From: an uncultured Prevotellaceae bacterium
GTDB lineage: Bacteria > Bacteroidota > Bacteroidia > Bacteroidales > Muribaculaceae
Length of the DNA: 6,614 bases
Assembly: GCA_937904375.1 (NCBI GenBank)
Contig: CALDIG010000298.1
Span: 1-6,614, forward strand
Reading direction: 5' to 3'
Shown piece by piece: positions 5,103 to 6,614 of the stretch. Every line of letters starts with the position of its first letter. Within the stretch, counting starts at the first letter, position 1. Under the pieces are notes generated by a model. The model had not been told where the DNA came from. It was given only the letters and a program-made list of their open reading frames with translations, and searched no databases. A program made the translations under genes and the position numbers.

Positions 5103-6521
5103 ATGTTAATAGGACGAGAAAAAGAGAAACAGCTACTGCAAGACACCCTCACACAGGAGTACTCGCAGTTTATTGCGGTGTATGGACGAAGACGTGTAGG
5201 AAAGACTTTTTTAATAAGGGAGGCTTTTGATTATAATTTCTATTTTCAATTTACTGGTTCAGCCAACATTTCAAACCGCAAGCAATTAGCAAAGTTCAGG
5301 TCGGCACTTAAAGAGCAGGGGCTTGTTGATGTCGCCAGCTCTATCACCAGCTGGATGGAAGCCTTTGCTGAGCTACGTCGATTTATCAATCAACAACCCA
5401 CGGGCAAGAAAGTGGTTTTCTTTGATGAGCTGCCGTGGATGGATGCTCCTCGGTCGGGATTTTTGTCGGAGTTGGAGTCGTTTTGGAACGGCTGGGCTTC
5501 AGCAAGAAAAGACATAGTATTCGTGGTGTGTGGCAGCGCGACATCGTGGATGATGAAAAAGATTGTCAAAAACAAAGGAGGATTGCATAACCGCCTCACC
5601 CGTCGCATTATGCTCGAGCCGTTTCCCCTGCGACTTTGTGAAGAGTTTGTAAAATCACTGGGCATAATCTTTACCCGAAAGCAAATTCTTGAGGCATATC
5701 TGATTTTTGGCGGGATTCCTTACTATTGGAGCTTGTTGCAACGAGGCAACAGTTTGCCACAAGAGATTGATAGGCTCTTGTTTTCAAAGAAAGGCGAGAT
5801 GCACGACGAGTTTGAGATGCTTTATGCCTCTTTGTTTAGTAGTCCAGAACCTTACATGAGGATTGTTGCGCTGCTGGCACACAAAAAGAAAGGCATGACA
5901 CGCAAAGAACTGATTGAGGCAGGAAAATTCATTGACAATGGTAGGCTAAGCAACCTGCTTAATGACCTTGAATGGTGCGGATTTATTCGTTCCTATTCAG
6001 TGCTGGGAAAGAAGACAAAGAGTGAGATATATCAGCTAATAGACCACTATACTATCTTCTACTACACATTTTTAATCGACAATCCAGGCAAGAATTATTG
6101 GGAAGCAATACAAGGCACTCCAATATACAACACATGGTGTGGCTTGGCATTTGAGCGTGGTTGCCTGTGGCATATTGAGCAAATCAAAGCTGCGCTTGGC
6201 ATTACCGGAGTGCTTACCAACGAATATGCATGGCGCTATGATGGCGACAAAACTTTGGGGCTACCAGGTGTGCAGGTCGATTTGCTTATTGACCGCAACG
6301 ACGGCATCATCGACTTGTGTGAGGTGAAATACTCTAAAGATCAATACTTAATTACCGAAGCCTATCATAAAGATTTAGTTCGCAAAGAAAGTGTTTTCTC
6401 TTTGGTGACAAAGACACAAAAAGCGGTACATACAGTTATGATAACGACCAACGGACTTACGCGTAACGCATATAGTGGAGATATCCAAAAAGAAGTGACA
6501 CTTGAGGATTTATTTAGATGA
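5103..6521 (+). CDS. P-loop ATPase with C-terminal DUF234 / PD-(D/E)XK-like domain
   Basis: The 472-residue protein begins MLIGREKEKQLL, typical of the ATPase_2 (PF01637-type) group. Walker A is GRRRVGKT (28-35), Walker B is VVFFDELPWMD (104-114), and a strand at 138-147 (IVFVVCGSAT) fits a sensor position. Residues about 252-300 look like a winged helix. The C-terminal part (about 340-472) matches DUF234: GLAFER (Glu351), VDLLID (Asp393) and DLCEVKYS (Glu407, Lys409), which together form a PD-(D/E)XK nuclease-like signature. ATP hydrolysis is likely. Nuclease activity is inferred, and the cellular role of this family is unknown. The ATG at 5103 is preferred over the in-frame TTG at 5043, which lies upstream of the promoter -7 box. 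Base composition is visibly more A/T-rich than recF or the peptidase. Copies of the same large palindrome flank the gene, so it looks like an accessory cassette. Confidence 0.87.
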   Translation: MLIGREKEKQLLQDTLTQEYSQFIAVYGRRRVGKTFLIREAFDYNFYFQFTGSANISNRKQLAKFRSALKEQGLVDVASSITSWMEAFAELRRFINQQPTGKKVVFFDELPWMDAPRSGFLSELESFWNGWASARKDIVFVVCGSATSWMMKKIVKNKGGLHNRLTRRIMLEPFPLRLCEEFVKSLGIIFTRKQILEAYLIFGGIPYYWSLLQRGNSLPQEIDRLLFSKKGEMHDEFEMLYASLFSSPEPYMRIVALLAHKKKGMTRKELIEAGKFIDNGRLSNLLNDLEWCGFIRSYSVLGKKTKSEIYQLIDHYTIFYYTFLIDNPGKNYWEAIQGTPIYNTWCGLAFERGCLWHIEQIKAALGITGVLTNEYAWRYDGDKTLGLPGVQVDLLIDRNDGIIDLCEVKYSKDQYLITEAYHKDLVRKESVFSLVTKTQKAVHTVMITTNGLTRNAYSGDIQKEVTLEDLFR

Positions 6522-6559
6522 CACAAATTTCCAAAAAACCACCCTTTTAGGTAGAAAAA

Positions 6560-6614
6560 TGTGCGTAAACGTGCGGAATCGTCATTTTTTTGGCACATTC
6601 CGCACGTTTACGCA
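6560..6614. repeat. Large palindromic repeat, copy 2 (downstream of ATPase gene, cut by the window end)
   Basis: This second copy has a left arm at 6560-6579 and a right arm beginning at 6597; the last two bases of the 20-bp arm fall outside the window. Bases 6561-6614 are identical to 5014-5067. It begins 39 bases after the ATPase stop codon and has the same orientation as copy 1. Only the start of the flanking similarity (6530-6559) is diverged. What follows, including any T-tract or a new TAnnTTTG promoter, cannot be seen. Confidence 0.92.

Noticed and set aside
4961..5152. Small minus-strand reading frame across the palindrome
   Set aside because: It is produced by the inverted repeat, runs antisense through the ATPase promoter and start, and has no recognisable product.
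6365..6598. Minus-strand reading frame at the 3' end of the ATPase gene
   Set aside because: It is antisense to the DUF234 domain and begins inside the second palindrome; nothing supports expression.
5013..6614. Insertion sequence ends around the ATPase gene
   Set aside because: The flanking copies are direct, not terminally inverted, no transposase is encoded between them, and no target-site duplication could be identified because copy 2 is cut by the window end.

Overview
The window reads as chromosomal DNA from a member of the Bacteroidales. Three start regions carry the Bacteroidetes -7 promoter box TAnnTTTG, and Shine-Dalgarno sites are mostly weak. The gene set (a signal-peptide-bearing bleomycin-hydrolase-type peptidase, a recF-dciA pair, and an ATPase of the ATPase_2/DUF234 type) also fits gut Bacteroidales such as Prevotellaceae or Muribaculaceae. 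The family-level placement is inference.

Layout. Bases 1-87 are the last 28 codons of a rightward UMP kinase gene (pyrH). A 15-bp perfect hairpin follows, lying between pyrH and a convergent leftward gene, and it probably terminates both. Leftward from 3183 to 167 are two genes on the minus strand: a polytopic membrane protein that resembles GT-C glycosyltransferases, then an exported C1B cysteine aminopeptidase with Cys/His/Asn in place. Bases 3184-3511 form a divergent, AT-rich intergenic region. It holds a good Bacteroidetes promoter for the membrane protein, three tandem 51-bp units that each contain a hairpin, small direct repeats, and the recF promoter. Rightward come recF (3512-4636) and a small DUF721/DciA gene (4633-4923) that overlaps it by ATGA; both belong to DNA replication and repair. 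The last gene (5103-6521) encodes a P-loop ATPase with a C-terminal DUF234/PD-(D/E)XK-like domain. It is visibly more AT-rich than recF.

The most unusual structure is at the right end. A large hairpin sequence lies immediately upstream of the ATPase promoter and again immediately downstream of its stop codon, in the same orientation. The two copies are identical over the 54 bases visible in both, and they lie 1547 bp apart. The ATPase gene is therefore bracketed by direct copies of a palindromic element, which suggests a mobile or duplicating cassette, or a tandem array that continues beyond the window. The second unusual structure is the 3 x 51-bp hairpin array upstream of recF, where one stem pair changes on both arms together between units.

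The genes do not form one pathway. recF and dciA are a housekeeping replication/repair pair, the two leftward genes act at or outside the inner membrane, and the ATPase looks like an accessory insertion next to the housekeeping block.
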